Shown: positions 1 to 6,798, numbered from the stretch's first letter. The stretch is 7,644 nt of DNA from Bacteroidota bacterium (GCA_027483285.1 JAIXUZ010000413.1:1-7644), one strand, 5' to 3'. Numbers and translations are program-made. The notes: generated from the letters alone by a model not told the origin.

Positions 1-1662
1 CCTGAGAAAACAATTATAGAGGCCCTATTAGCTACTGATAGCCCCATATTTAATGCCGTGCGTGAATATGAGAATGCACTTGAGGCCCAACATGCCGAGG
101 ATAACGAGATAAACCAGAAGATGCTGCAAATGGCATCAGACAAGATGGATGCCATGATGGCCTGGGATATTGATGCCAAGTTGCGCTCGTTATTAGCCAA
201 GTTTAGTATCGATAGGTTGAATGTTAAAGTAAGCACCCTTTCGGGCGGACAGAAAAAGCGCGTTGCCATGTGCAGCGTGTTGATTGATGAGCCCGATTTG
301 CTTATTCTGGATGAGCCTACCAACCACCTTGATATTGATATGATTGAATGGCTGGAAGATTACCTTTCTACATCAAACATGACCCTGCTGATGGTTACCC
401 ACGATAGGTACTTTCTTGATGCGGTGTGTAACGAGATTCTGGAATTGGAAGACGGTGTTATTTACAAATACAAAGGTAAATACGCATACTATTTAGAGAA
501 GAAAGCCGAGCGCGAACTAAGCGAGCAAAAAAGCTTAGAGAAAGCCAAGAATCTATATAGCCGCGAGCTGGAGTGGATTAAACGCCAGCCTAAGGCGCGC
601 ACTACAAAGTCAAAGTCGAGGGTTGATGCGTTTGATGATGTAGCGAAGAATGCCAGCAAAAAACTAGACGATGCTAATGTGGAACTATCGGTTAAGATGA
701 ACCGCATTGGTGGCAAAATTCTCGAACTTAAAAAAGTATACAAAAACTATGATGATTTAGTATTGCTTAAAGGCTTTGATTACACCTTTAGAAAAGGCGA
801 AAGGCTTGGTATTGTTGGAAAGAACGGTGCCGGTAAATCAACCTTACTAAATATTATTGCAGGCTTAGAAGATCCCGATAGCGGCAAGGTAAACCTGGGC
901 GAAACCATCGTCCTTGGCTACTACTCGCAAAAGGGCATGGTATTTAAAGAGGATAAACGCATGATAGAGGTGGTGAAAGACATTGCCGACGTTATACCTA
1001 TGGCCGATGGTTCTAAGCTATCAGCATCGCAATTACTAAACCGTTTCCTGTTTCCTAACGAGCAGCATTATACACAGGTAAGCAAACTTAGCGGTGGAGA
1101 AAAACGCCGTTTATACCTGCTTACCATCCTTATTAAAAACCCTAACCTGCTTATACTGGATGAGCCTACCAACGATTTGGATATTATTACCCTGAATGTG
1201 TTGGAAGACTTTTTAAGTGAGTTTCCCGGGGTGATTATCATAGTATCGCATGATAGGTACTTTATGGACCGTGTGGCCGACCACCTGTTTATATTTGAAG
1301 GTGATGGTGTTATCCGCGACTTTAACGGCAACTACACCGACTACCGCAACGATTTAGCTGAGCGCGAAAAAGAACAACGCCGCCTGGCTAACGAGGCAGC
1401 CAATGCTGCGAAGAAAGCCGCACAAGCAGGTTTAGAAAAGCCTAAGGTAAAGCTGTCGTTTAAAGATAAGTACGAACTGGAGCAACTGGATAAAGAGATA
1501 CCTGCTTTGGAAAAAGAAAAGGTAGAATTGGAAGCCAAAATGATGACCATTACCGACCATGCCGAGATAATGAAAACTTCTGCCCGTATTGGCGAGGTTA
1601 TTGATGCCCTTGATACCAAAGGCCTGCGTTGGTTAGAGCTAACAGAATTGGCAGGAGGTTGA
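1..1662 (+). CDS. uup: ABC-F family ATPase, Uup-like (5' end cut off by the window)
   Basis: The reading frame is open from the first base, so the start lies upstream; 553 residues are visible (numbered here from the first codon). The protein is a soluble twin-ATPase of the ABC-F class, which acts on ribosomes or, for Uup, has been linked to branched DNA intermediates; it has no membrane segments. Domain 1 has lost its Walker A to the window edge but keeps the signature LSGGQKKR (80-87), Walker B LLILDEPTNHLD (100-111) and switch His in THDR (133-136). A charged linker follows (about 145-230). Domain 2 has Walker A GKNGAGKS (273-280), LSGGEKRR (363-370), LLILDEPTNDLD (383-394) and SHDR (416-419). 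A charged helical, probably coiled-coil tail (about 450-553) contains KLSFKDKYELEQL and ends with a WLEL stretch, as in the C-terminal domain of E. coli Uup. This tail and the NDLD motif favour Uup over EttA or the antibiotic-resistance ABC-F types. Family assignment is secure; the exact subfamily is an inference. Confidence 0.93.
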   Translation, partial: PEKTIIEALLATDSPIFNAVREYENALEAQHAEDNEINQKMLQMASDKMDAMMAWDIDAKLRSLLAKFSIDRLNVKVSTLSGGQKKRVAMCSVLIDEPDLLILDEPTNHLDIDMIEWLEDYLSTSNMTLLMVTHDRYFLDAVCNEILELEDGVIYKYKGKYAYYLEKKAERELSEQKSLEKAKNLYSRELEWIKRQPKARTTKSKSRVDAFDDVAKNASKKLDDANVELSVKMNRIGGKILELKKVYKNYDDLVLLKGFDYTFRKGERLGIVGKNGAGKSTLLNIIAGLEDPDSGKVNLGETIVLGYYSQKGMVFKEDKRMIEVVKDIADVIPMADGSKLSASQLLNRFLFPNEQHYTQVSKLSGGEKRRLYLLTILIKNPNLLILDEPTNDLDIITLNVLEDFLSEFPGVIIIVSHDRYFMDRVADHLFIFEGDGVIRDFNGNYTDYRNDLAEREKEQRRLANEAANAAKKAAQAGLEKPKVKLSFKDKYELEQLDKEIPALEKEKVELEAKMMTITDHAEIMKTSARIGEVIDALDTKGLRWLELTELAGG

Positions 1663-1679
1663 TAAATAACATTAATTAT

Positions 1680-1871
1680 ATGGGAAATAATAAAGCGCCG
1701 GTATTTACACTTACAATAGTTGCAATTATTGTTGGAGTAGCATTATTTAAACTAATCGATTTTAAAGCTTTTACAATTGAGAAACCGGCATTAGCGGTTG
1801 TCTATCTGGTAACTTTTGTGGGCTCAGTGTACGTGCTAATAAAAAACCGTAAAAAAAATTCTGAAAAATAA
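1680..1871 (+). CDS. Small two-helix membrane protein, unknown function
   Basis: This is a 63-residue ORF starting 17 bases after the uup stop. It has a short polar N-terminus (MGNNKAPVF), a first hydrophobic segment at about 8-28, a short loop containing DFKAF and EKP, a second hydrophobic segment at about 37-54, and a Lys/Asn/Arg-rich tail (KNRKKNSEK) that should be cytoplasmic by the positive-inside rule. I chose the ATG at 1680. The frame could be extended to a TTG at 1629, but that would overlap the end of uup and add a basic stretch unlike a membrane-protein start. An AGGAGG at 1653-1658 sits too far upstream (21 bases) to be a normal ribosome binding site. I recognise no family. Support for a real gene is the tidy amphipathic layout, its position behind uup and the hairpin just after its stop. 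It may be co-transcribed with uup. Confidence 0.6.
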   Translation: MGNNKAPVFTLTIVAIIVGVALFKLIDFKAFTIEKPALAVVYLVTFVGSVYVLIKNRKKNSEK

Positions 1872-1881
1872 GGTTATCAAA

Positions 1882-1904
1882 TGCTTCATGCAAAGCATGA
1901 AGCA
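1882..1904. terminator. Perfect hairpin between convergent genes, likely bidirectional terminator
   Basis: TGCTTCATGC, a three-base AAA loop and GCATGAAGCA form an uninterrupted 10-bp stem. It lies 10 bases after the stop of the small membrane protein (+) and about 47 bases past the stop of the hydroxylase (-), where a shared terminator is expected. Read on the minus strand it is followed by a T-rich stretch (TTTGATAACCTTATTTTT). On the plus strand only a weak pyrimidine run follows, so termination may be better in the minus direction. Confidence 0.65.
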
Positions 1905-1951
1905 ATCTCCTTTATCAAACCGATGCTGGCAGATTGCTACAATGATATCAT

Positions 1952-2833
1952 TTAACTATCAAACTCCTTAAAGTCAACAGAGGGGTCGTAGTCGTTTTTT
2001 GTTCTTATAGAATGCAGTTCGCTTTCAGGCCTTTTAGAGCGAATTAGTGGGAATAATAATTGAACATACCATGGCTCCTTTATTTGATTCCATGCACCAA
2101 ATTTTGTGGGATATTTTCTTGTAATCTTAGCCGTCCCAAAAATCATATCCCAAATAAAAAGTAAGTTGCCATAATTTCCGTTGGGGTGAGAAACTCCATC
2201 TTCGGCAGTAAGCCCATGGTGGGCAAAATGGGTAGACGGGGTAGAAATTACTCTTTCAACTACCCAGGCAATGGGGCTTAAGTATTTGTTTGTATAGAGG
2301 AATCTGTCCCACTTGGTTTCACTGTGCGCAAGTAAAATTACGCCTAACTTTATTGGTAAATAAAACAGGTAAACATACCCCATCCCTAAAAAAATCAAGC
2401 AGGCCGAAAGCCAAATGCCGGGCATAAACGCATAATAGAGTATAGCATTCCGGTAAGTTACAAGTACCCCCATTTCTTCTACAACATGGTGCGGCCTGTG
2501 CAATTTCCACATCATTCGGTTAGAATGCGAAAGCCTGTGCCACCAGTACTGTGTCATATCATCCAACACTAAAAAAGCCAAAATCTGCCAGCCTATTGCC
2601 GAATTTACAAAGTAATCTTCGTATTGTGGTAGCCAGTTTTTGCCAATCCAAATAGTTAGAATAAAAATTGCAGGTTGCACAATTGTTGGCAAAGTAAATA
2701 GGCTAACCAGTTCAATTGTCCAATCATTTTTGGTTCTCCTATCATTAAAATATAGTCCGCCAATAGCCTCTGCAATCCCCAAGATTAGGAGCATTACAAC
2801 AGGTATTGATTTACTGATTAACTCATTCTCCAT
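1952..2833 (-). CDS. Sterol desaturase / fatty acid hydroxylase superfamily membrane di-iron oxygenase
   Basis: This is a 293-residue integral membrane protein of the fatty acid hydroxylase superfamily, whose members use a histidine-bound di-iron centre and O2 to hydroxylate or desaturate lipids. The His clusters occur in the family order: H99-RLS-H103 (in YWWHRLSH), H112-RP-H115-H116, H170, then H202-FA-H205-H206-G. The last cluster is framed by STPS before it and NYGNLLFIWDMIFGT (221-234) after it, a pattern typical of the bacterial group related to alkylglycerol monooxygenase. Hydrophobic segments lie at about 10-28, 40-63, 78-91 and 128-170, placing the His clusters on the cytoplasmic face. 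The ATG at 2831-2833 has no Shine-Dalgarno sequence, only A-rich leader. The hydrolase gene upstream ends 187 bases away, so this gene probably has its own promoter. All metal ligands look intact. The substrate (fatty acid, sphingolipid-like lipid, carotenoid or ether lipid) cannot be read from sequence. Confidence 0.9.
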   Translation of the reverse strand: MENELISKSIPVVMLLILGIAEAIGGLYFNDRRTKNDWTIELVSLFTLPTIVQPAIFILTIWIGKNWLPQYEDYFVNSAIGWQILAFLVLDDMTQYWWHRLSHSNRMMWKLHRPHHVVEEMGVLVTYRNAILYYAFMPGIWLSACLIFLGMGYVYLFYLPIKLGVILLAHSETKWDRFLYTNKYLSPIAWVVERVISTPSTHFAHHGLTAEDGVSHPNGNYGNLLFIWDMIFGTAKITRKYPTKFGAWNQIKEPWYVQLLFPLIRSKRPESELHSIRTKNDYDPSVDFKEFDS

Positions 2834-3020
2834 ATCTTTTTATTGTTTTTGCTAACATTGGGCAACTTGTAAAATTCAGATAATTACTTACAATATTATC
2901 CAAAATAGTGCATTAATAATCAATAACCCCAAAAGTTTGCCTAGAAACCCGTGTGCAGTATTCACAACGTTTTAATATTGCCAATCAACTGTTTTTTTAA
3001 TTTATCGTTATTAGGCCATT

Positions 3021-4157
3021 TTATTGCTTCACTATTTTAAAAGCTTTGTTTTTTAGCTTAATAAAATAGATTCCTTGTGATAGGTTAGTTAATTCTATTA
3101 ATACATTTTCTGAGGTAATTTTTTCTGTAAATAATACTCTTCCCACGCTATCGTATAAAGAATATGAACAACCTAATAATGCTATATCTAATTTAATATT
3201 AATAGAACTGCCTGTTGGATTTGGGTAAATTTTAATTCCAGATAAAGTATTTTCATCTATCTGCAATGCTAGTGCACAATCTGAAAAATACTCTTTTATA
3301 TATTCTTTTTGGCTATTATTTATTGAATGCATTGCATTGCCTTTAATTAGTACAACATTTCCTGATAAATACGAGAACTCAGTAATTGTAGGGTTGCCCA
3401 TTGTTATTCCAGAAGTTAATATACTACCAGTATATCCATTATGCTTAGCTATAGTATATGCTGCAGTTTCAGCGGGTAAAAAACTTACGCCTACATCAGA
3501 AAGGCCTCCTGTGTATGGAATCAAGTTATCGTTTTCATTGCTTATACTTAAATACTTTCTTGTAGTTAAGGGGGTTGTTACACTATTATAGCCGCAAAAA
3601 GAACTATCGGGGTTAGTTAACCCTCCTGGCTGATAAAAGTTTGACGAATGGTATTGTGCTTCATTTAGGTGCGAAACAATAGCACATATTATATCAATAC
3701 CCGGATTATTATTTTCTATAAAAACCCTATTGGCTAAACCCGATCCATTTGATGAACCTAAAATTCGTATTTTATTTTGGTTAACATTATCGTATCCCTG
3801 CAAATTATTCGCAAGATCATTTATCATTTCAATATCAGGGGCATCGCTTTCTTCAGCGCAAATATTCCAACTATTTTCATACGCGGTTGGTGCAACAAGA
3901 ATATGGCATTGTAATGTGCTAATAAATTGATTAATCATTCCTGGCCCATTGCCACCATTTCCGTGAAGTAAAATGCATACCGGAAAGCCACCCTGCGGTG
4001 CAGGGCCCGGTGGGACAAAAATGTTCAAGGGATAGGTATATCCATTGGGTTGTTGTGGCCAACTTTTGGTAATATTAATATTAGTATTTGAAGTCAAATT
4101 TTGCGAAAGCAAAATTATAGGACAAAATATTAGTATAGTAAAAAGTGCTTTTAGCAT
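3021..4157 (-). CDS. Secreted alpha/beta-hydrolase (esterase-like) with T9SS C-terminal sorting domain
   Basis: This 378-residue protein starts with a signal peptide (MLKALFTILIFCPIILLSQ), so it should cross the inner membrane by Sec. The catalytic part (about 20-295) shows an alpha/beta-hydrolase layout: oxyanion-hole segment LLHGNGG (63-69), nucleophile elbow G134-S-S136-N-G138, acid D210 in NENDNLIPYTGG, and a candidate catalytic H277 in GNAMHS. The D..(I/V)PY.GG pattern resembles the LpqC / PHB-depolymerase / feruloyl-esterase group, so an ester substrate is likely; its identity is unknown. Residues 308-378 form a type A T9SS sorting domain: KIYPNPTGSSINI, then YSLYDSVGRVLF, NLSQGIYFIKL and a lysine-containing end. 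Such domains are cut off as the enzyme is exported and often attached to the cell surface. No export genes are nearby, as is normal for T9SS cargo. The gene is AT-rich (14 G+C in the 60 bases from 3061), suggesting transfer or relaxed codon choice. Start is the ATG at 4155-4157, without a Shine-Dalgarno sequence. Confidence 0.85.
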   Translation of the reverse strand: MLKALFTILIFCPIILLSQNLTSNTNINITKSWPQQPNGYTYPLNIFVPPGPAPQGGFPVCILLHGNGGNGPGMINQFISTLQCHILVAPTAYENSWNICAEESDAPDIEMINDLANNLQGYDNVNQNKIRILGSSNGSGLANRVFIENNNPGIDIICAIVSHLNEAQYHSSNFYQPGGLTNPDSSFCGYNSVTTPLTTRKYLSISNENDNLIPYTGGLSDVGVSFLPAETAAYTIAKHNGYTGSILTSGITMGNPTITEFSYLSGNVVLIKGNAMHSINNSQKEYIKEYFSDCALALQIDENTLSGIKIYPNPTGSSINIKLDIALLGCSYSLYDSVGRVLFTEKITSENVLIELTNLSQGIYFIKLKNKAFKIVKQ

Positions 4158-4269
4158 AAGCTTTTTTATAGTTTTATTAGTCGTATTCTTTTTCTATCAA
4201 CATAGTAGAAGGTACCCACTTTTTTTTAAAAAATTAATTTAAATTCCTCAATTAATGCAAAATCCATCT

Positions 4270-4311
4270 CCTGCTAATATAATAGTAAATTTCAATATAA
4301 TTATTAGCAGG
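4270..4311. repeat. 10-bp perfect inverted repeat with a 22-base AT-rich loop
   Basis: CCTGCTAATA (4270-4279) is matched exactly by TATTAGCAGG (4302-4311). It lies between the DUF2177 stop and the hydrolase start, both on the minus strand. No T-run follows on the minus strand, so a classic intrinsic terminator is not supported. It could be a structured 5' leader of the hydrolase mRNA, a terminator variant, or a remnant of a mobile repeat. Confidence 0.5.
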
Positions 4312-4332
4312 TACTGTTGCGTTATAACACCT

Positions 4333-4346
4333 CCCGAACCTTCGGG
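4333..4346. terminator. Short GC hairpin downstream of the DUF2177 gene (possible terminator)
   Basis: CCCGA, loop ACCT and TCGGG form a compact 5-bp GC stem 27 bases past the DUF2177 stop, which is a natural place to end that transcript. AAAA follows on the plus strand, which means the T-run on the minus strand lies before the stem, not after it. Minus-strand termination is therefore uncertain. Confidence 0.3.
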
Positions 4347-4372
4347 AAAACGCTGTAATATTAAAAAATAAT

Positions 4373-4771
4373 TTATACTCCGATTTTGGTGGCAATAAAA
4401 TATGTTATAGTTGATACAGATGCCGCCAATACCGCACCCCATGCCAAGTCTACAATAGTTACTAATACAGGCCAGTCTTTGGCTACCGCCAAATTTGTCA
4501 GGTCGTAGGTAGCGTAGCAAACCAGACCAAAAAATGCACCCAATAGAAGAGCATGTTTCCAAGAGCCTTTTTCCACAGCGGGCTCAATAACAAACACTAC
4601 CAAACCGGCTACAAAAATCAAGTAAAATATAATTGCTGCTACCCAATTAACATCAGGCTTCATAATATTGCCAATCTGACTACGGTAAAAATTTTTGGCT
4701 ACTACCCCAAGCCAAAGCATATCAATGGCAAAAAATACAGGAAGCGCGATGGCGTAAAGTTTTAAAAACAT
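4373..4771 (-). CDS. DUF2177 family integral membrane protein
   Basis: This 132-residue protein has four predicted membrane helices (about 4-24, 41-63, 72-92 and 104-127) and almost no soluble part. I recognise DUF2177 by its conserved polar residues within helices: DMLWLG (17-22) with FYRSQIG just after, the second helix starting NWVAA, FFGLVCYATYDLTNLAVAKDWP in the third helix and loop (the YDLTN and DWP core), and DLAWG (108-112) opening the fourth. Length and start fit the family, and the ATG at 4769-4771 gives a natural MFLKLYAIALP opening. The biochemical role of DUF2177 is not known to me. In other bacteria the family is sometimes found near lipid-modification genes, but nothing here proves such a link. 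The DASS transporter gene upstream on the same strand ends 117 bases away, so co-transcription is possible but not evident. Confidence 0.88.
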   Translation of the reverse strand: MFLKLYAIALPVFFAIDMLWLGVVAKNFYRSQIGNIMKPDVNWVAAIIFYLIFVAGLVVFVIEPAVEKGSWKHALLLGAFFGLVCYATYDLTNLAVAKDWPVLVTIVDLAWGAVLAASVSTITYFIATKIGV

Positions 4772-4888
4772 AGTATTTATTTGTTGATTTTATAAATTAT
4801 TCTTGTTTAAAAATAGATAAATGAAATTTGTATAAAAAATTAAAATAGGTTTAATAGGCGTGGCTAAATAGAGAATAACTGAATACAA

Positions 4889-6343
4889 CTACAATAACAA
4901 CCAGCACAGAACACTAATAATTAGTATCCCGAAAAAGTCGGCCCAGAAACCGGCGCGCACCATTTGTGGCGATTTAATATAACCACTACCATAAACAATA
5001 GTATTAGCCGCTGTTGCTACAGGCAACATAAACCCTAACGATGCGGCGAGTGTTGCAGGCAACATTATTTCCATAGCAGGCAGGCCTGTGCTGGCACATA
5101 ACGATGCCAAAATGGGCAGCGATAGTTGTATACTGGCTACGTTAGATGCAAGCTCGCTAATGATGCAAACAATGGTAACAATACAGAAGATAATAAGCAA
5201 CGGGTGTAACGAGCCTATATTGGCTAAATTACCTGCCAACCAAGCGCTAAGGCCAGATAGCTCAAAGCCCTTAGCCAAAGCAAACCCGGAGCCAAACAAC
5301 AGCAAAACAGAGTAGGGCACTTTCTTAAAATCTTCGGCTACTAATAGTGTAGCACCTTTATTGCTTTTTGATGGGAAAAGAAATAACAACCCGCCCATGA
5401 TAACGGACACAGTACTGTCGTGCATACGCGGGTTACCGCCAACCAAATCTCCCCAGCCTTGAAAAATAAACGTGCCAAAGTCAATATCGGCGCGGGTAAA
5501 CCAAAGCAGGGCAGTAGCGGCAAACAGTATGGCAATCATTTTTTCCTCGGCAACTGCCTTGCCCAGTGTGTTGTATTGGTCTTTAAAAAATTGCTTGTTT
5601 AAGGAGTGCTTTTTCCTACCTGAAAACATCAGCAGTAAAATAAAAAACACGGATATCAGCAGTAGTATTGATACGGGGAAACCAACAACAAACCAGTTGG
5701 TAAAGTTCAATCCGTCGGGTTCTATGTTTTTGTTGTAGTAGCTGTAAAATATAGTGTTGGTGGGTGTGCCCACCAGGGTAGACATTCCACCAATAGTAGC
5801 AGCATAAGCAAGCGCAAGCATCAGCCCTGTAGAAAACCTTGCCGAGCCTTTACTATCTTCTTCGTTGGGCAAATGTTTAACAATGGCCAGCACCGCAGGC
5901 ATCATCATTAAAACGGTTGCTGTGTTAGATATCCACATGGATATTAAATACGTTACCAGCATTACACCCGCCAAAACTTTAGAGCGGCTGCTGCCTATTT
6001 TAGCCAATATGCCTAACGATAGCCTTTTGTGCAAGCCCCATTTTTCAATGGCTATAGATATTAAAAAGCCACCCAGAAAAAGGAATATGGCTTGGTCCAT
6101 GTATTGCAGGGCTATGGTTTGCGGGTCGGTAATACCCGCCAGTGGAATCAGTATAAATGGGAGCAAAGCGGTAACGCTAATGGTTATGGCTTCAGTCATC
6201 CACCACCAGGCTACCCAAATGGTTATAGCCGCCATATAGGTAGGTTGCATATTGCCCGGTGTAAGGTTGCCAAACAACACCATAAGCAGTGCCAGTAGCG
6301 GCCCGGTTGTAACAAGTAATAGCTTTTTAAAGCGTTCGCCCAT
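4889..6343 (-). CDS. DASS/SLC13 family sodium-coupled anion (dicarboxylate or sulfate) symporter
   Basis: This 484-residue inner-membrane carrier of the divalent anion:Na+ symporter family has about a dozen hydrophobic segments including re-entrant hairpins. Diagnostic features: ALLPFILIPLAGI (59-71); the first Na+/substrate clamshell motif S139-N-T141 (in ISNTATV); GTPTNTIFY (192-200); the second motif S400-N401-V402 (in ELASNVAS); and ASLGFMLPVATAANTIV (434-450), which fits the SLC13 family signature exactly. Valine at the third position of the second SNT motif is a variant that also occurs in other SLC13 proteins, so the Na+ site is probably functional. Members import succinate, malate, citrate or sulfate with Na+; sequence alone does not settle which, though the general pattern suits C4-dicarboxylates. 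The start is the ATG at 6341-6343. It is transcribed away from the DUF2805 gene, and the shared 91-base upstream region carries a 7-base-phased repeat. Confidence 0.92.
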   Translation of the reverse strand: MGERFKKLLLVTTGPLLALLMVLFGNLTPGNMQPTYMAAITIWVAWWWMTEAITISVTALLPFILIPLAGITDPQTIALQYMDQAIFLFLGGFLISIAIEKWGLHKRLSLGILAKIGSSRSKVLAGVMLVTYLISMWISNTATVLMMMPAVLAIVKHLPNEEDSKGSARFSTGLMLALAYAATIGGMSTLVGTPTNTIFYSYYNKNIEPDGLNFTNWFVVGFPVSILLLISVFFILLLMFSGRKKHSLNKQFFKDQYNTLGKAVAEEKMIAILFAATALLWFTRADIDFGTFIFQGWGDLVGGNPRMHDSTVSVIMGGLLFLFPSKSNKGATLLVAEDFKKVPYSVLLLFGSGFALAKGFELSGLSAWLAGNLANIGSLHPLLIIFCIVTIVCIISELASNVASIQLSLPILASLCASTGLPAMEIMLPATLAASLGFMLPVATAANTIVYGSGYIKSPQMVRAGFWADFFGILIISVLCWLLL

Positions 6344-6363
6344 GGGGTAAATATATGATTTAG

Positions 6364-6398
6364 TAATCAGTAGTCGGTAGTCAGTATTCAGAAATCAA
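6364..6398 (+). repeat. Degenerate 7-bp tandem array, divergent intergenic region
   Basis: Five successive units with no spacing: TAATCAG, TAGTCGG, TAGTCAG, TATTCAG, AAATCAA. Every unit keeps TC followed by purines at its end. The array lies between the start of the DASS symporter (-) and the start of the DUF2805 gene (+), where the promoters of both must be. The reverse-complement units (CTGACTA, CCGACTA, CTGATTA) share the NNRACTR pattern with the arrays at 6717-6789 and 7228-7262. Confidence 0.75.
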
Positions 6399-6434
6399 CT
6401 CAGAACAAAAAGTAATTGTCCTTGTTAGTTGGGC

Positions 6435-6719
6435 GTGAATAAATTTGCGCACCTATCAGAACAAGACATTGACCGTGTTATTGAAATGGCATGGGAAGAC
6501 CGCACCCCTTTTGATGCCATCCTTGCCCAGTTTGGCTTGGCTGAGGATGATGTAAAAGCATTGATGAAGAGGGAAATGAAAGCCTCCTCGTGGCGCATGT
6601 GGCGCGAACGTGTGCAGGGCCGAAAAACCAAGCATTCCGCCATCCGCGTTGATGATGTAGACCGCTTTAAATGTACCCGCCAACGCGCTGTAAGCAACAA
6701 TAAAATTTCTAAACGGTAG
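6435..6719 (+). CDS. DUF2805 / TIGR03643 family protein, non-ATG start
   Basis: This small soluble basic protein has 94 residues from the GTG at 6435 (96 from the TTG at 6429). It is recognised by the conserved opening LSEQDIDRVIEMAWEDRTPF, the middle QFGLAEDDVKALMKREMK and the basic block SSWRMWRERVQGRKTKHS. These suit a small helix-turn-helix-like fold with a positively charged tail, possibly binding nucleic acid; that is inference, as the family has no role I know of. An in-frame stop (6426-6428) sits directly before the TTG, and the first in-frame ATG (6486) would remove conserved residues, so the start must be GTG 6435 or TTG 6429; I prefer GTG. There is no Shine-Dalgarno sequence. The last about 23 residues lie beyond the conserved block and are less typical. 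The stop codon is the outer edge of the repeat at 6717-6789. Confidence 0.85.
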   Translation: MNKFAHLSEQDIDRVIEMAWEDRTPFDAILAQFGLAEDDVKALMKREMKASSWRMWRERVQGRKTKHSAIRVDDVDRFKCTRQRAVSNNKISKR

Positions 6720-6789
6720 TTTCCTGTTGCCAGTTCCCTGCTTGCTATTTTTTTATTGCTGGCAACCGGCAACTGAGAACTAGGAACTA
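6717..6789. repeat. Inverted 7-bp-phased repeat forming a large imperfect hairpin between DUF2805 and crcB
   Basis: The left arm contains GTTGCCA, GTTCCCT and GCTTGCT (6726-6746). After a T-rich spacer with seven T (6748-6754), the right arm holds the opposite orientation: GCAACCG, GCAACTG, AGAACTA, GGAACTA (about 6762-6789). Eight bases pair perfectly (GTTGCCAG 6726-6733 with CTGGCAAC 6759-6766). Alternatively the outer edges pair (TAGTTTCCT with AGGAACTA, one bulged T), giving a longer, less perfect stem. The element fills nearly the whole 79-base gap, beginning on the TAG stop of the DUF2805 gene and ending 9 bases before the crcB ATG. The T-run sits in the loop, so it is not a standard terminator. 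Confidence 0.7.
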
Positions 6790-6798
6790 TATTGCGGT

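Noticed and set aside
489..1619. Three minus-strand ORFs of 84-92 residues opposite the ABC-F gene
   Set aside because: They are rich in Ser/Phe/Leu as expected from reading the reverse of a charged coding frame, and the plus-strand protein is unambiguous.
1629..1679. Upstream TTG start extending the small membrane protein by 17 residues
   Set aside because: It would overlap uup and add a basic stretch; the ATG at 1680 gives a simpler start.
1941..1952. 12-bp palindrome AATGATATCATT at the end of the hydroxylase gene
   Set aside because: It is AT-rich, short and single in the window, so chance is a sufficient explanation.
2834..3020. Possible Bacteroidota-type promoter (TATTTTG on the minus strand, near 2910) for the hydroxylase
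   Set aside because: It deviates from TAnnTTTG by one base of spacing and no well-placed -33 TTG is present, so I do not list it.
4248..4562. 104-residue minus-strand ORF overlapping the DUF2177 gene in another frame
   Set aside because: The DUF2177 frame carries all the conserved motifs; this one runs through the downstream hairpins and has no coding signs.
5865..6239. 124-residue plus-strand ORF inside the DASS symporter gene
   Set aside because: It is antisense to strongly conserved membrane segments and has no recognisable domain.
6406..6414. TACTTTTTG on the minus strand as a -7 element for the DASS symporter
   Set aside because: It has one extra T relative to TAnnTTTG and no TTG at the expected upstream distance.
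6720..6798. Fluoride riboswitch before crcB
   Set aside because: The gap is occupied by the 7-mer inverted repeat and I cannot find the pseudoknot pattern of the fluoride aptamer.
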